From Dolichospermum compactum NIES-806 (GTDB lineage Bacteria; Cyanobacteriota; Cyanobacteriia; Cyanobacteriales; Nostocaceae), in assembly GCF_002368115.1 (NCBI RefSeq), contig NZ_AP018316.1:3516496-3580495 (forward strand): 64,000 nucleotides of DNA, in the 5' to 3' direction. Shown here in pieces: positions 27,307 through 36,014 of the stretch. Each line of letters begins with the position of its first letter. Position 1 is the stretch's first letter. The notes under the pieces are model-generated. The model was not told the DNA's origin. It did no database searches and saw only the letters and a list, made by a program, of their open reading frames with translations. Position numbers and translations under genes: made by a program.

Positions 27307-28092
27307 ATGCAAATTACTGTCATGACTTTTAATCTCCGCTATGATAAACCAGATCCTGGGGTGCGTCAGTGGAAAAAGCGTCTGGGGGCGATCGCTTCTT
27401 TAATTCAATATTACAAACCGGATTTGCTGGGTACACAGGAGGGTAAACCCCATCAATTGGCGGATTTACAAGCACTCTTACCTGAATATAACATTATTGG
27501 GGGCGATCGCACTGGGACAGGAACGGGTGAACATTGTGCAATTTTCTACAACCCACAATGTCTAAAACTTCAGGAAACACAGGATTTTTATCTCAGTGAT
27601 ACTCCAGAAATTCCTGGTAGTATTACTTGGGGAACTCGTTTACCACGTATGGCTACTTGGGCTAATTTTGCAGTTGCTAATCCTGGTCTATCTTTAACTA
27701 TATTAAATACCCATCTAGATCACGAAAATGCCAAATCTAGGGAGTTAAGTGCAGCTTTAATTAGTCAACGGTTGGCGGAATTTCCACCAGAGGACTATTT
27801 GCTAGTCACAGGAGATTTTAACGCTAATCCTGATACTCCAGAACGGCGAATTTTTCTATCTCCTTTAGCCAATGGTAAAGAATTACAAGATCCTTTAGCT
27901 AATTTTCCTCTAGAACAACAAAAAACTTTTCACAATTTTACAGGTGAAGCCTGGGATGCTATTGATACTATATATTGCGAGATATCTTTCTCAGTAGAAC
28001 AAGTCATTATTAATCGTCAACAGTGGGGAGGTGTGTGGCCTTCTGACCATTTTCCCGTGATTGTGAAATTAACAGTTCTAAAATCTGAATAG
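27307..28092 (+). CDS. Endonuclease/exonuclease/phosphatase-family hydrolase
   Basis: 261-residue metal-dependent phosphoesterase. Family motifs in order: TFNLRYD (Asn), LLGTQEG (catalytic Glu), LNTHLDH, TGDFNANPD and the terminal WPSDHFPV (Asp-His). Substrate could be nucleic acid, phosphoinositide-like or sphingolipid-like phosphodiester; there is no signal peptide, so it is presumably cytosolic. Stands alone; convergent with pdxA. Confidence 0.85.
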   Translation: MQITVMTFNLRYDKPDPGVRQWKKRLGAIASLIQYYKPDLLGTQEGKPHQLADLQALLPEYNIIGGDRTGTGTGEHCAIFYNPQCLKLQETQDFYLSDTPEIPGSITWGTRLPRMATWANFAVANPGLSLTILNTHLDHENAKSRELSAALISQRLAEFPPEDYLLVTGDFNANPDTPERRIFLSPLANGKELQDPLANFPLEQQKTFHNFTGEAWDAIDTIYCEISFSVEQVIINRQQWGGVWPSDHFPVIVKLTVLKSE

Positions 28093-28117
28093 TTCAAGCT
28101 GACTTCACCCGGATTTC

Positions 28118-29158
28118 TCACCCTAACTTCTGTCTTACCAAATCCACCGCCAAATTAATCGCTGCTTTCATACTTGTTGCATCAGCAATACCTTTACCGA
28201 CAATATCAAAGGCTGTTCCATGATCAGGGGAAGTCCGCACAAACGGTAAACCAATGGTGGTATTTACAGCCCGATCAAAAGCCATCAACTTCACGGGAAT
28301 TAAACCTTGGTCATGATACAGTGCCAAGTAAGCATCAGCGGGATTTTTAACTGGAGAATTACCATACCAAGCTATACCCGGTTTCACCCACATTGTATCT
28401 GGGGGGATGGGTCCCTCTAGCTGTAAATGGGGGCGTTTTTGGCGTTCAGATTCCAACCAGGGAATTAACCAATCTATTTCTTCTGTTCCCAGTTGTCCCA
28501 TTTCTCCACTGTGGGGATTTAATCCAGCGATCGCAATTCTCCCATTTTTAATCCCCAAATCATTTTCCAAATACTCCACCAGCAAATCTAATTTCTTTGT
28601 TAATAACTGTGGTGTTAAGGTGGCAGATACTTGACATAAAGGAATATGTGTGGTAGCAAGTAACGCCCGCAGAGTCCAACCAGTAAAAGGCGATCGCCCC
28701 ACAAACAACATCCCAAAACGCTCCACACCAGCCCTTTCGGCTAAAAGTTCCGTTTGTCCTGGATAATTGTAACCAGCAGCCTTCCAAGCAGATTTAGCGA
28801 TGGGTCCTGTCACAATCCCATCAAACTCACCCGCCAAAGTTTGGGATATGGCATATTCCATATAAGCAAAACTCGCCGCACCACTAGCTGCATTGCCGAC
28901 ACCAGTAATAATTTCACCAGCGCTAGGCACATCAACTATAGACAAATCAGCAGGATTGACCAAAGGGAGAGAATTATCAATATTTTTACTGCTATTTTCA
29001 TAAACTTGAGTTAATAAAATTCTACTCCCCACCACCACAACATCACAATTTCGAGTAACTTCAGGATCAGCCAAAGCCTTCACAATTACCTCAGAACCAA
29101 TACCCGCTGGATCTCCCAGTGTCAGCACCAAACGCGGACGTTTATCTTGATTAATCAT
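28118..29158 (-). CDS. pdxA: 4-hydroxythreonine-4-phosphate dehydrogenase
   Basis: NAD-dependent oxidation in pyridoxal 5'-phosphate biosynthesis. 346 residues with LTLGDPAGIGSEV at the N-terminus, PGQTELLAE, the metal-binding His residues in TTHIPL and GLNPHSGE, and LYHDQGLIPVK/RTSPDHGTAFDI at the C-terminus. Length normal. Cyanobacteria with PdxA normally use PdxJ as partner; it is not in the window. A GC-rich hairpin (29168-29186) lies directly upstream of its start. Confidence 0.96.
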   Translation of the reverse strand: MINQDKRPRLVLTLGDPAGIGSEVIVKALADPEVTRNCDVVVVGSRILLTQVYENSSKNIDNSLPLVNPADLSIVDVPSAGEIITGVGNAASGAASFAYMEYAISQTLAGEFDGIVTGPIAKSAWKAAGYNYPGQTELLAERAGVERFGMLFVGRSPFTGWTLRALLATTHIPLCQVSATLTPQLLTKKLDLLVEYLENDLGIKNGRIAIAGLNPHSGEMGQLGTEEIDWLIPWLESERQKRPHLQLEGPIPPDTMWVKPGIAWYGNSPVKNPADAYLALYHDQGLIPVKLMAFDRAVNTTIGLPFVRTSPDHGTAFDIVGKGIADATSMKAAINLAVDLVRQKLG

Positions 29159-29167
29159 TTATTGTAG

Positions 29168-29186
29168 GGGCGGGGTTTCCCCGCCC
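29168..29186. repeat. GGGCGGGG hairpin in the pdxA upstream region
   Basis: GGGCGGGG-TTT-CCCCGCCC, a perfect 8 bp stem. A similar GTAGGGTGGGCAATGCCCGCCCC element sits at about 55614-55636, so this is a dispersed palindromic repeat and not a specific operator. Confidence 0.6.
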
Positions 29187-29370
29187 ATCCTCAAATATCA
29201 TCCCTAAATTGGTTTAGAATTATTTATAAGGTTTAATCTCAATAATTCTGATAGACCCAGTTTACCTGAATCCTCAAAGTTGAAAATAAGATTTGAGCCT
29301 TCAAATCAAATTCAGCAGTCTGAAAAACAGGAAACATAAATCAACAATCCACAAAGGAGCATTACAGCAA

Positions 29371-29475
29371 ATGGGCGGCGAAATATTAAATGCAGCTATG
29401 CTATCTTTCGGTCTAATCTTCGTAGGTTGGGCGATCGGTGCTTTGTTACTCAAAATTCAAGGCGCAGAAGAATAG
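29371..29475 (+). CDS. petM: Cytochrome b6f complex subunit PetM
   Basis: 34-residue single-span subunit of the cytochrome b6f complex. ATG at 29371 has AAAGGAG at 29354-29360. The product MGGEILNAAMLSFGLIFVGW followed by AIGALLLKIQGAEE is a full-length match to the family. A longer upstream frame exists, but its 26 extra residues are not part of PetM. The gene precedes ycf39, an order seen in other cyanobacteria. Confidence 0.97.
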   Translation: MGGEILNAAMLSFGLIFVGWAIGALLLKIQGAEE

Positions 29476-29534
29476 AACGGAAGCAGGGGACACAGGGGAA
29501 GCAAAGGACGCAGACGGAGAAAAAATTAATTCTT

Positions 29535-29584
29535 CATCCTGACTCGGTGACTCCTGACTCCTGACTCGGTGACTCGGTGACTCC
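29535..29584. repeat. GACTCGGT/GACTCCT tandem heptamer tract
   Basis: Seven or so head-to-tail units related to TGACTCC and TGACTCGG between petM and ycf39. Typical heptanucleotide repeat. Confidence 0.85.
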
Positions 29585-29676
29585 TAAATCTTTTATTAAA
29601 ACGATGTAAAGTTTTATTTACATAACTAATTCTGTTAAGATTCTTTTCATAAACATTAAAATATATAACCAACCCC

Positions 29677-30678
29677 ATGACATTATTAATAGTCGGTGCA
29701 ACTGGCACCTTGGGAAGACAAGTGGCTCGTCGCGCAATTGATGAAGGATACAAAGTCCGCTGTCTAGTTCGGAGTCCTAAAAAAGCTGCTTTTCTCAAAG
29801 AATGGGGTGCAGAATTGGTACGAGGAAACTTGTGCAATCCGCAGACCCTGACGGAAGCATTGACGGGAGTAACAGCAGTTATTGATGCCGCTACATCCCG
29901 TGCTACAGATTCCCTAACTATTAAAGAGGTAGATTGGGATGGAAAAGTAGCATTAATTCAAGCAGCCAAAGCCGCTGGTGTAGAAAGATTTATCTTCTTT
30001 TCAATTCTCGATGCTGATAAATATCCCAATGTACCGCTGATGGAAATTAAGGGATGTACAGAAGCATATTTAGCAGAATCCGGTTTAAACTACACCATTT
30101 TACGTTTAGCTGGATTTATGCAAGGATTAATTGGTCAATATGGCATACCTATTTTAGAAAAACAACCAGTATGGGTGACAGGAACATCCTCACCCATTGG
30201 CTACATGGATACTCAAGATATTGCTAAATTTGCAGTGCGGGCTTTGACAGTACCAGAAACAGAAAAGCAAGCTTTCCCGGTCGTGGGAACTCGTGCTTGG
30301 AGTGCTGAGGAAATTATTAATCTTTGTGAACGCTTATCTGATAGAGACGCAAAAGTTACACGAATGCCCATTGGATTATTACGGGCTGTGCGGAATTTAC
30401 TGCGCTTCTTTCAATGGGGATGGAATGTTTCTGATAGGTTAGCTTTTACAGAAGTTTTAGCCAGTGGTAAAGCTCTAAATGCAGAAAATATGGACGAAGT
30501 ATATACTGTTTTTGGTTTAGATAAACAACAAACCACCACACTGGAAGTATATCTACAAGAATATTTCAGCCGGATTATGAACAAGCTGAAACAGTTAGAT
30601 TACGAGAAAGCTAAAAGCAAAAAGCTCAAAAGTAAAAAGACTCCCTTTAAAGAATCTTCCAAAGCCAATAGTCAATAA
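29677..30678 (+). CDS. ycf39: Ycf39, NmrA-like photosystem II assembly factor
   Basis: 333-residue atypical short-chain dehydrogenase with GATGTLGRQVARRA NAD(P) motif at residues 7-20. The family binds Hlip proteins and helps chlorophyll delivery to newly made D1 during photosystem II assembly. The middle FIFFSILDADKYPNVPLMEIKG and C-terminal VYTVFGLDKQQTTTLEVYLQ segments fit Ycf39. The C-terminus has a lysine-rich tail (AKSKKLKSKK) beyond the conserved fold. Located 201 bp after petM. Confidence 0.92.
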   Translation: MTLLIVGATGTLGRQVARRAIDEGYKVRCLVRSPKKAAFLKEWGAELVRGNLCNPQTLTEALTGVTAVIDAATSRATDSLTIKEVDWDGKVALIQAAKAAGVERFIFFSILDADKYPNVPLMEIKGCTEAYLAESGLNYTILRLAGFMQGLIGQYGIPILEKQPVWVTGTSSPIGYMDTQDIAKFAVRALTVPETEKQAFPVVGTRAWSAEEIINLCERLSDRDAKVTRMPIGLLRAVRNLLRFFQWGWNVSDRLAFTEVLASGKALNAENMDEVYTVFGLDKQQTTTLEVYLQEYFSRIMNKLKQLDYEKAKSKKLKSKKTPFKESSKANSQ

Positions 30679-30761
30679 ATATGAGACTTATGGTTACATT
30701 AGTCCAAAATGTGTAACTATGAGATACATAAAAAACAGCCCTTAAACTTGGATATTTGAGT

Positions 30762-31679
30762 GTGCCGAAAGCAGGCATTATCTATAACGACGTTAAACCG
30801 ATAGCGAGTAGTGTCGCTATTGAACTAAAAGACAAACTTACCGCTGCTGGTTGGGATGTGTACATCACAGCTAGTATCGGTGGGATATTGGGCTATTCTC
30901 AACCAGATAGTCCTGTCTTTCACACCCCCATTGAAGGTCTTACGCCCCCTGGCTTTGACTCAGATATGAAATTTACTGTGGTGTTAGGAGGAGATGGAAC
31001 TGTATTAGCAGCATCACGCCTGGTAGCACCCTGTGGTATCCCCATGCTGACAGTAAATACTGGTCACATGGGATTTTTGACGGAAACTTATCTTAACCTA
31101 TTACCCCAAGCCTTAGAACAGGCAATGGCGGGTGCATATCAGGTTGAAGATAGAGCTATGCTCACCGTTAAAGTTATGCGGGGAGATACGGTGAAATGGG
31201 AAGCCCTATGTTTAAATGAGATGGTGCTACATCGAGAACCTTTAACTTGTATGTGCCATTTTGAAATTGCGGTGGGACGACATTCGCCTGTGGATATTGC
31301 GGCTGATGGAATTATTGTTTCTACTCCAACTGGTTCAACGGCTTATTCTTTAAGCGCAGGTGGTCCAGTAATTACTCCCGGTGTGCCTGTGTTGCAGTTA
31401 GTACCTATTTGTCCTCATTCTCTGGCTTCTAGGGCTTTGGTGTTTCCCGATAGTGAACCGATTAATATCTATCCTGTGAACATTCCCCGGTTGGTGATGG
31501 TGGTAGATGGCAATGGTGGATGTTATATTTTACCGGAAGATCGGGTATATTTAGAGCGATCGCCCTATAGCGCCCGATTTATTCGTCTCCAGTCACCGGA
31601 ATTTTTCCGTGTTCTTCGGGAAAAACTCGGTTGGGGTTTACCGCATATTGCTAAACCCAATTCGGTAGAATTGCCTTAA
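30762..31679 (+). CDS. nadK: NAD kinase
   Basis: ATP-dependent phosphorylation of NAD to NADP. About 305 residues. Motifs: GGDGTVLAASR (catalytic GGDGT), NTGHMGFLTE, and TPTGSTAYSLSAGGPV. Start: GTG at 30762 yields the family-like MPKAGIIYND; TTG at 30756 would add two residues. This belongs to the longer of the two NAD kinase types that cyanobacteria carry. Co-directional with ycf39, 83 bp away. Confidence 0.95.
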   Translation: MPKAGIIYNDVKPIASSVAIELKDKLTAAGWDVYITASIGGILGYSQPDSPVFHTPIEGLTPPGFDSDMKFTVVLGGDGTVLAASRLVAPCGIPMLTVNTGHMGFLTETYLNLLPQALEQAMAGAYQVEDRAMLTVKVMRGDTVKWEALCLNEMVLHREPLTCMCHFEIAVGRHSPVDIAADGIIVSTPTGSTAYSLSAGGPVITPGVPVLQLVPICPHSLASRALVFPDSEPINIYPVNIPRLVMVVDGNGGCYILPEDRVYLERSPYSARFIRLQSPEFFRVLREKLGWGLPHIAKPNSVELP

Positions 31680-31835
31680 TTGTCATTTGTGTAATTGTCA
31701 GTTAGGTAGTCTGTGGTGGTAAATGCCAACTTAGTGTAACTCACACTTCTTCATCTGGTAAAACTGATATTTCCTATTTACCATCTAGAAGTTAGTTGGC
31801 TATATTATCCATAATTTTAGTACCATATACGGCGA

Positions 31836-32005
31836 TCGCTCACAACTATGACAATTTTAGGCGAACTGACAAATCAGCACTTGCGCGATCTCAGTGCAGT
31901 AGCAATAATTCACGGTTTTATTTTCTAGCTACTGCTACCTCAATCGCTGAAACAAAGGTCAGTGAAAAAAACGAGAAGCTGTTGGGTTTCACCCTTCAAC
32001 CCAAC
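31836..32005. repeat. HIP1-containing dispersed repeat, copy 1
   Basis: Shares blocks with 33520-33700: GCGATCGCTCA, an SDR5-like 24 bp unit after GCGA (31865-31888), CACTTGC, ACCTCAATC, AAGGTCAGTGAA and AACGAGAAGCT. Copy 1 has an extra segment (about 31890-31942) whose ends GCAGTAGC and GCTACTGC form an inverted repeat. Any frame read here, such as one from 31796, is made of repeat DNA. Confidence 0.7.
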
Positions 32006-32548
32006 CTACGGGAGAACAGTCATACTATTAGCAATAGTCCAAATATCTACTAAAAGCAATAATAAGGTACAACCAAATAAAATGATATACATCCAAGGTT
32101 GCGAGAAAGGGTTAACATCGTGAGTATTAATATTAGTTTTTTCTTGAACAATCTTGAGTAACCGAGATAAACCAGCTATACGCATGGGTAATAAATAACC
32201 TTTATCATCATGACTGACAAAATAATATACTAATCCACCTTGACCTGTAGTACGTGGTTTCAAATCTTTAATATCCGACCAAAGCAAAGACCAACCGGGA
32301 AGGAAAAAGCGTGGTATCCACATTGGATAAGTGACTTGAATTTTTTCCTCATCTGCTATTACTCTTTCAGAAAGTACAGCATATAAAATCACAAAACCAG
32401 CGATAATTCCTATAATTAACAATGATGGAGGAACAGAGGCTGAAGTAACTTTAGCTAAAATAGGTAAAGGAACTGTTAAAGCTATATATAATGTTAATAA
32501 TGTGATGCGAATGATGGGGGATAAGCGAAAAATAGAATTTGTGGTCAT
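32006..32548 (-). CDS. Membrane protein of unknown function
   Basis: 180 residues with two N-terminal spans (ITLLTLYIALTVPLPIL and LLIIGIIAGFVILYAVL), a central soluble section of about 75 residues (ERVIADEEKIQVTYPMWIPR, WSLLWSDIKDL) that resembles the PH-like fold of small bacterial membrane proteins, and a C-terminal span (MYIILFGCTLLLLLVDIWTI). No catalytic motif. Its C-terminus abuts the dispersed repeat. Role unknown. Confidence 0.65.
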   Translation of the reverse strand: MTTNSIFRLSPIIRITLLTLYIALTVPLPILAKVTSASVPPSLLIIGIIAGFVILYAVLSERVIADEEKIQVTYPMWIPRFFLPGWSLLWSDIKDLKPRTTGQGGLVYYFVSHDDKGYLLPMRIAGLSRLLKIVQEKTNINTHDVNPFSQPWMYIILFGCTLLLLLVDIWTIANSMTVLP

Positions 32549-32668
32549 GGTAGTAATTAAAAATGAAGTTAGCTATATTTATAGTAAATGATTTAATTTT
32601 ATTTTTGTGCTTTCAATTTTTACAGCTTTTGAATAGAAAATAATCTAACCTTGAAGTCAAGTTATTGA

Positions 32669-32871
32669 TTGATATTACTTACCGATAAAATTGCTCAATC
32701 AAATCAATCTCAAGTTAAGTTATCGGAATTACTTCTTTTACATGAATTAGAAGAAACTGAACCGTTGTTTGAACGATATAAAGACACAGGTAGAGATATC
32801 ACATTATGAAATATTTATTAGATACTTGTGTTATTTATGAATATCTATGGTGTATAGTTAAATTAGCGTAA
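32669..32871 (+). pseudogene. VapBC relic (antitoxin remnant plus 21-codon VapC stub)
   Basis: A frame from TTG 32669 (SNQSQVKLSELLLLHELEET) ends TTATGA, overlapping ATG 32806 of a PIN-type start MKYLLDTCVIYEYL. That ATGA coupling is typical of VapBC. The toxin reads only 21 codons, so the remaining PIN acidic residues are gone. The antitoxin has no ATG and is probably 5'-truncated too. Non-functional. Confidence 0.6.
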
Positions 32872-32892
32872 CAACATAAGCGAAATTCGATA

Positions 32893-33138
32893 ATGGTACA
32901 AATTATGTTGCAAGCAATTGAAGGAATTTACAAACACGGTAAGGTAGAACTTAAAGAATTACCATCTGATATTTCAGAAAGTCTTGTTATTGTCACATTT
33001 TTAAAACCTAAAAAACTTCCACAAAAAAAACAAATAATGCAGTTTGGTATGTTTTCTGGAAATCAGCAGTCAACAGAAGCTGATTTTGAAATTGTTGAAT
33101 TTCATGGAGATACTGAAGATAGCTTAGACTGGTCATAA
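32893..33138 (+). CDS. Antitoxin-like protein (DUF104/AF2212-like)
   Basis: 81 residues; ATG 32905 (MLQAIEGIYKHGKVELKELP) may be the true start because family members begin with such a short beta hairpin. The tail is acidic (TEADFEIVEFHGDTEDSLDW). It precedes a VapC start by 6 bp, so it is the antitoxin of a PIN toxin that is now truncated. Without its toxin it is an orphan, though it could still neutralise a related toxin elsewhere. Confidence 0.7.
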   Translation: MVQIMLQAIEGIYKHGKVELKELPSDISESLVIVTFLKPKKLPQKKQIMQFGMFSGNQQSTEADFEIVEFHGDTEDSLDWS

Positions 33139-33144
33139 CTAATT

Positions 33145-33225
33145 ATGAAATATGTCTTAGATACTCATGCTCTGATATGGTTTCTCGAAGGTAATTTCAA
33201 GTTAGGTGCAAATGCTAAAGCTGCT
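33145..33225 (+). pseudogene. VapC PIN-domain toxin, 5' fragment
   Basis: ATG 33145 opens MKYVLDTHALIWFLEGNFKLG then ANAKAA, the standard PIN N-terminus with the first catalytic Asp. After about 27 codons the sequence is that of a DUF433 gene on the other strand. The remaining three acidic residues of the PIN site are lost. The frame continues to 33429, but that part is antisense DUF433 sequence. Confidence 0.75.
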
Positions 33226-33398
33226 GGAATTGCTTCTGGTGTCAGTCGAGGATGTGATTCTAAGATTTGTTCTGCGGTTTCACCGGCGGCTAATTTTTCT
33301 AAAATTAACTCAACTGTAATGCGTGTACCAGCAATTACAGGTTTTCCCATCATCACTTCTGGATGGGATACAATTATTTGTTTAAGCTGCTTTTGCAT
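33165..33398 (-). CDS. DUF433-family antitoxin-like protein
   Basis: 77 residues with the DUF433 core HPEVMMGKPVIAGTRITVELILEKLAAGET and ESHPRLTPEAIPAALAF, a small winged-helix-like fold usually paired with a PIN-like (DUF5615) toxin. The last 12 residues (APNLKLPSRNHIRA region) are antisense to the VapC fragment, so the native C-terminus has been replaced. No DUF5615 partner follows; an orphan. Confidence 0.8.
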   Translation of the reverse strand: MQKQLKQIIVSHPEVMMGKPVIAGTRITVELILEKLAAGETAEQILESHPRLTPEAIPAALAFAPNLKLPSRNHIRA

Positions 33399-33439
33399 TA
33401 TCTTTTCTCATCACTTGCTTCTTCTATGATTACACTCTT

Positions 33440-33772
33440 TTGGAAGCGATCGCTCACAACCCTAATTTTAAACGAACTGCTTGCAGCAGCGCTTCGCTAT
33501 CGCAATTCCAACTTATCCCTAAATGGCGATCGCTCATAACTACCACAATTTTAACGGAGTGCTTCGCTATCGCACTACCCTAATTTTAGGCAAACTTACA
33601 AGTCAGCACTTGCACTATCGTCACCTCAATCACTTAAGTAAGGTCAGTGAATAAACGAGAAGCTATTGGGTTTCATACTTGAACTTAACGTACAAGATCG
33701 GCGATCGCACTAGGTTATAAATAGATTATACTAAACAATCATGTATAGATAAAATTATTAGTACAGGTAAAG
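33440..33772. repeat. HIP1/SDR5 repeat region before the kinase gene, copy 2
   Basis: Contains HIP1 octamers, a 24 bp SDR5-like unit (33476-33499) flanked by CGA and TCGC, a partial unit near 33548-33562, and blocks shared with 31836-32005. No gene. The kinase promoter must lie within or just after it. Confidence 0.75.
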
Positions 33773-34966
33773 ATGCTTACACTTCTGAGTCGTTATAAAA
33801 TCATTAAAGAAATAGGTCAAGGTGGCTTTGGAGATACTTATTTAGCTGAAGATACCGCCTTACCAGGAAATCCTAAATGTGTAGTTAAGCACTTGAAGCG
33901 CAATCCTGATCCTAGTGTATTGGCAATTTCTCAAAGATTATTTGAAAATGAAGCCAAGATATTACAAGATTTAGGTAAATATGATCAAATTCCTGCCCTT
34001 TATGCTTATTTTACAGAAACCGGTGAATTTTATCTTGTGCAAGAATTTGTAGATGGATATGATTTGAATACAGAGATTATTCCTGGTAAAAAATTAATTG
34101 AAAAACAGACAATTAAACTACTACAAGAAATTCTGGAAATTTTAGCAATTGTTCATCAAAATAATATTATTCATCGAGATATTAAACCATCAAATATAAT
34201 GCGTCGCAGTGCTGATGGTAAAATAGTTTTAATTGATTTTGGAGCAGTTAAAGAAATTGCGGCTTTTACAGTTAATTCAAAAGGGAAAACAAGTTTAACT
34301 GTAGGTATTGGTACACCTGGATATATGCCTTCTGAACAGGCAAATGGTAAACCCAAATTTGCTAGTGATGTTTATGCTGTAGGAATAATTGGTATTCAAG
34401 CTGTAACAGGTTTATTACCAGCACAACTTGAGGAAGATTCGACTACTGGGGAAATAATTTGGCGAAATCATGCCCAAGTTAGTGATAGATTTGCTGAAGT
34501 TCTAAATAATATGGTACGTGACCATTTTAGTCAACGTTATAAAAATGCCAGTGAAGCCTTACAATTATTAAATACAATTGATAATAAGAGAGATTTTCCT
34601 ACTAAAATATTGGCTGGTTTTGGTGTAGCAGTAGCTGTTAGTTTTGCTAGTGGTTATGCTATGAATAATGTATTCTCTAATCAAGGTGATTCAAAAGTAG
34701 CTGCAACTTCTCAACCTGTTGTTAAACCTAAAAATCCTCCAAAAGTAACTTCAACTCCTCAACCTGTTGTTAAACCTAAAAATCCTCCAAAAGTAACTTC
34801 AACTCCTCAATCTGTTGTTAAAATTACAACTAATAAAGCTGAATTTCGTAATTTAGATAAACTTTTAGCAACTGGAAAATGGAAAGAAGCTGATATAGAA
34901 ACCTATAAGATAATACTGAAAATAGCGCGTAGAGAAAAAGAAGGTAATTTAGAGTTAAATAAATAG
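33773..34966 (+). CDS. Ser/Thr protein kinase with truncated GUN4-like tail
   Basis: 397 residues. Kinase domain 1-265: GQGGFGDTY (P-loop), Lys in CVVKHLK, catalytic HRDIKPSNIM, DFGAVKE in place of DFG-x-APE. One membrane span (ILAGFGVAVAVSFASGYA), then a low-complexity linker with two repeats of about 16 residues (PQPVVKPKNPPKVTST). The C-terminal FRNLDKLLATGKWKEADIET onward is the start of a GUN4-like domain, but only about 40 of about 140 residues remain. The stop lies at the edge of a DNA segment duplicated at 40773, so truncation came with that insertion. Kinase itself looks intact. Confidence 0.85.
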   Translation: MLTLLSRYKIIKEIGQGGFGDTYLAEDTALPGNPKCVVKHLKRNPDPSVLAISQRLFENEAKILQDLGKYDQIPALYAYFTETGEFYLVQEFVDGYDLNTEIIPGKKLIEKQTIKLLQEILEILAIVHQNNIIHRDIKPSNIMRRSADGKIVLIDFGAVKEIAAFTVNSKGKTSLTVGIGTPGYMPSEQANGKPKFASDVYAVGIIGIQAVTGLLPAQLEEDSTTGEIIWRNHAQVSDRFAEVLNNMVRDHFSQRYKNASEALQLLNTIDNKRDFPTKILAGFGVAVAVSFASGYAMNNVFSNQGDSKVAATSQPVVKPKNPPKVTSTPQPVVKPKNPPKVTSTPQSVVKITTNKAEFRNLDKLLATGKWKEADIETYKIILKIARREKEGNLELNK

Positions 34967-34976
34967 CTATATAATT

Positions 34977-35558
34977 TTACCAAATCATCCCCAAATTCAA
35001 AACAAAACCCTTTAAAACATCTTCCCCCGAAACCGTAGCAGGAAAATCCAAAACCTCAACCTCCTTACCAGGTCTATAAATCTCCACTTGACGAGATTTC
35101 CGATTAATTAATAAACCCAAACGCACACCATTATCTATATATTCCTTCATCTTTTCCTGTGTAGTTTTCAAACTATCACTAGGAGAAAGTAACTCAATCA
35201 CAAAATCAGGACAAATAGGAGGAAACTTTTGTTTTTCCTCGTCAGTTAAAGCATCCCATCTTTCTAACTTGATCCAAGAAGCATCAGGAGAACGATCTGC
35301 ACCATTTGGTAACTTAAAACAAGTAGAAGAATCAAAAACTACACCTTCCTTATTTTGCTCATTCCAAATCCAGACTTGAGCAGTAATACCCGCATTACGA
35401 TTTCCCGTTTCTCCTCCCGTTGGTGGCATAATTATTAATTCTCCATTTGCATTTCTTTCAAATCTCAATTCTCGGTTGTTTTGACATAACTGAAAAAACT
35501 GCTCATCAGTCATTTCTATTAATGATTTCAAATTGACAGTTAAAGCATTCATTTTCAT
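34977..35558 (-). CDS. Uma2-family endonuclease-like protein, copy A of a 0.66 kb duplication
   Basis: 193 residues, with SPDASWIKLERWDALT, ICPDFVIELLSPSD and K-MKEYIDNGVRLGLLINR as the PD-(D/E)XK-like core. The DNA from about 34953 to 35619 is repeated at 40773-41440. The two proteins agree nearly throughout but differ sharply in residues of about 54-76 (AGITAQVWIWNEQNKEGVVF here). Convergent with the kinase and only 10 bp from its stop. Role unknown. Confidence 0.9.
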   Translation of the reverse strand: MKMNALTVNLKSLIEMTDEQFFQLCQNNRELRFERNANGELIIMPPTGGETGNRNAGITAQVWIWNEQNKEGVVFDSSTCFKLPNGADRSPDASWIKLERWDALTDEEKQKFPPICPDFVIELLSPSDSLKTTQEKMKEYIDNGVRLGLLINRKSRQVEIYRPGKEVEVLDFPATVSGEDVLKGFVLNLGMIW

Positions 35559-35798
35559 ATCCTCATTGAATGTTCAGGGAGAAAATTTAACTATCTCATA
35601 TCCTATTCTATATTATTAGTTACCAATTAATGGCAACCACCCTAATTTTAAACGAACTGCTTGCAGCAGCGCAACGCTTACGCTCACAACTACCCTAATT
35701 TTGCGATCGCACCCCAACATCCCAAACAGTAATGGTTGTCAAATCCTCTTGAAATCATTATGCTTCAGATAGAAATGAATGATTAACGGAAAACTCAA

Positions 35799-36014
35799 AT
35801 GACAATCAATACATCTATAGAAGAACGGCTTTCAGGAGTGGAGATTGCACTTACACAGTTACAAAGGCAAATTGTAGCTCCTCAACCAATGAATTGGCTA
35901 GAACAAATTACAGGTTCTTTTAAGAATGACTCAGCTTTTGAAGAAGTGCTTGCTTATGGAAGAGTAATTCGTCAAGGTGATGAATCCATTCTGGAAACGC
36001 CAGAAGAATTATGA
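35799..36014 (+). CDS. VapB-like antitoxin
   Basis: 71 residues, with a helical N-terminus (SIEERLSGVEIALTQLQRQI) and an acidic C-terminus (DESILETPEEL). Its stop overlaps the ATG of the next PIN-domain gene (TTATGA), which identifies it as antitoxin by context. The first half resembles small antitoxins of cyanobacterial VapBC pairs; no DNA-binding fold can be assigned with confidence. Confidence 0.7.
   Translation: MTINTSIEERLSGVEIALTQLQRQIVAPQPMNWLEQITGSFKNDSAFEEVLAYGRVIRQGDESILETPEEL

Noticed and set aside
31796..32053. 85-codon plus-strand frame with a hydrophobic start
   Set aside because: Lies in dispersed repeat DNA shared with 33520-33700 and overlaps the membrane-protein gene on the other strand.
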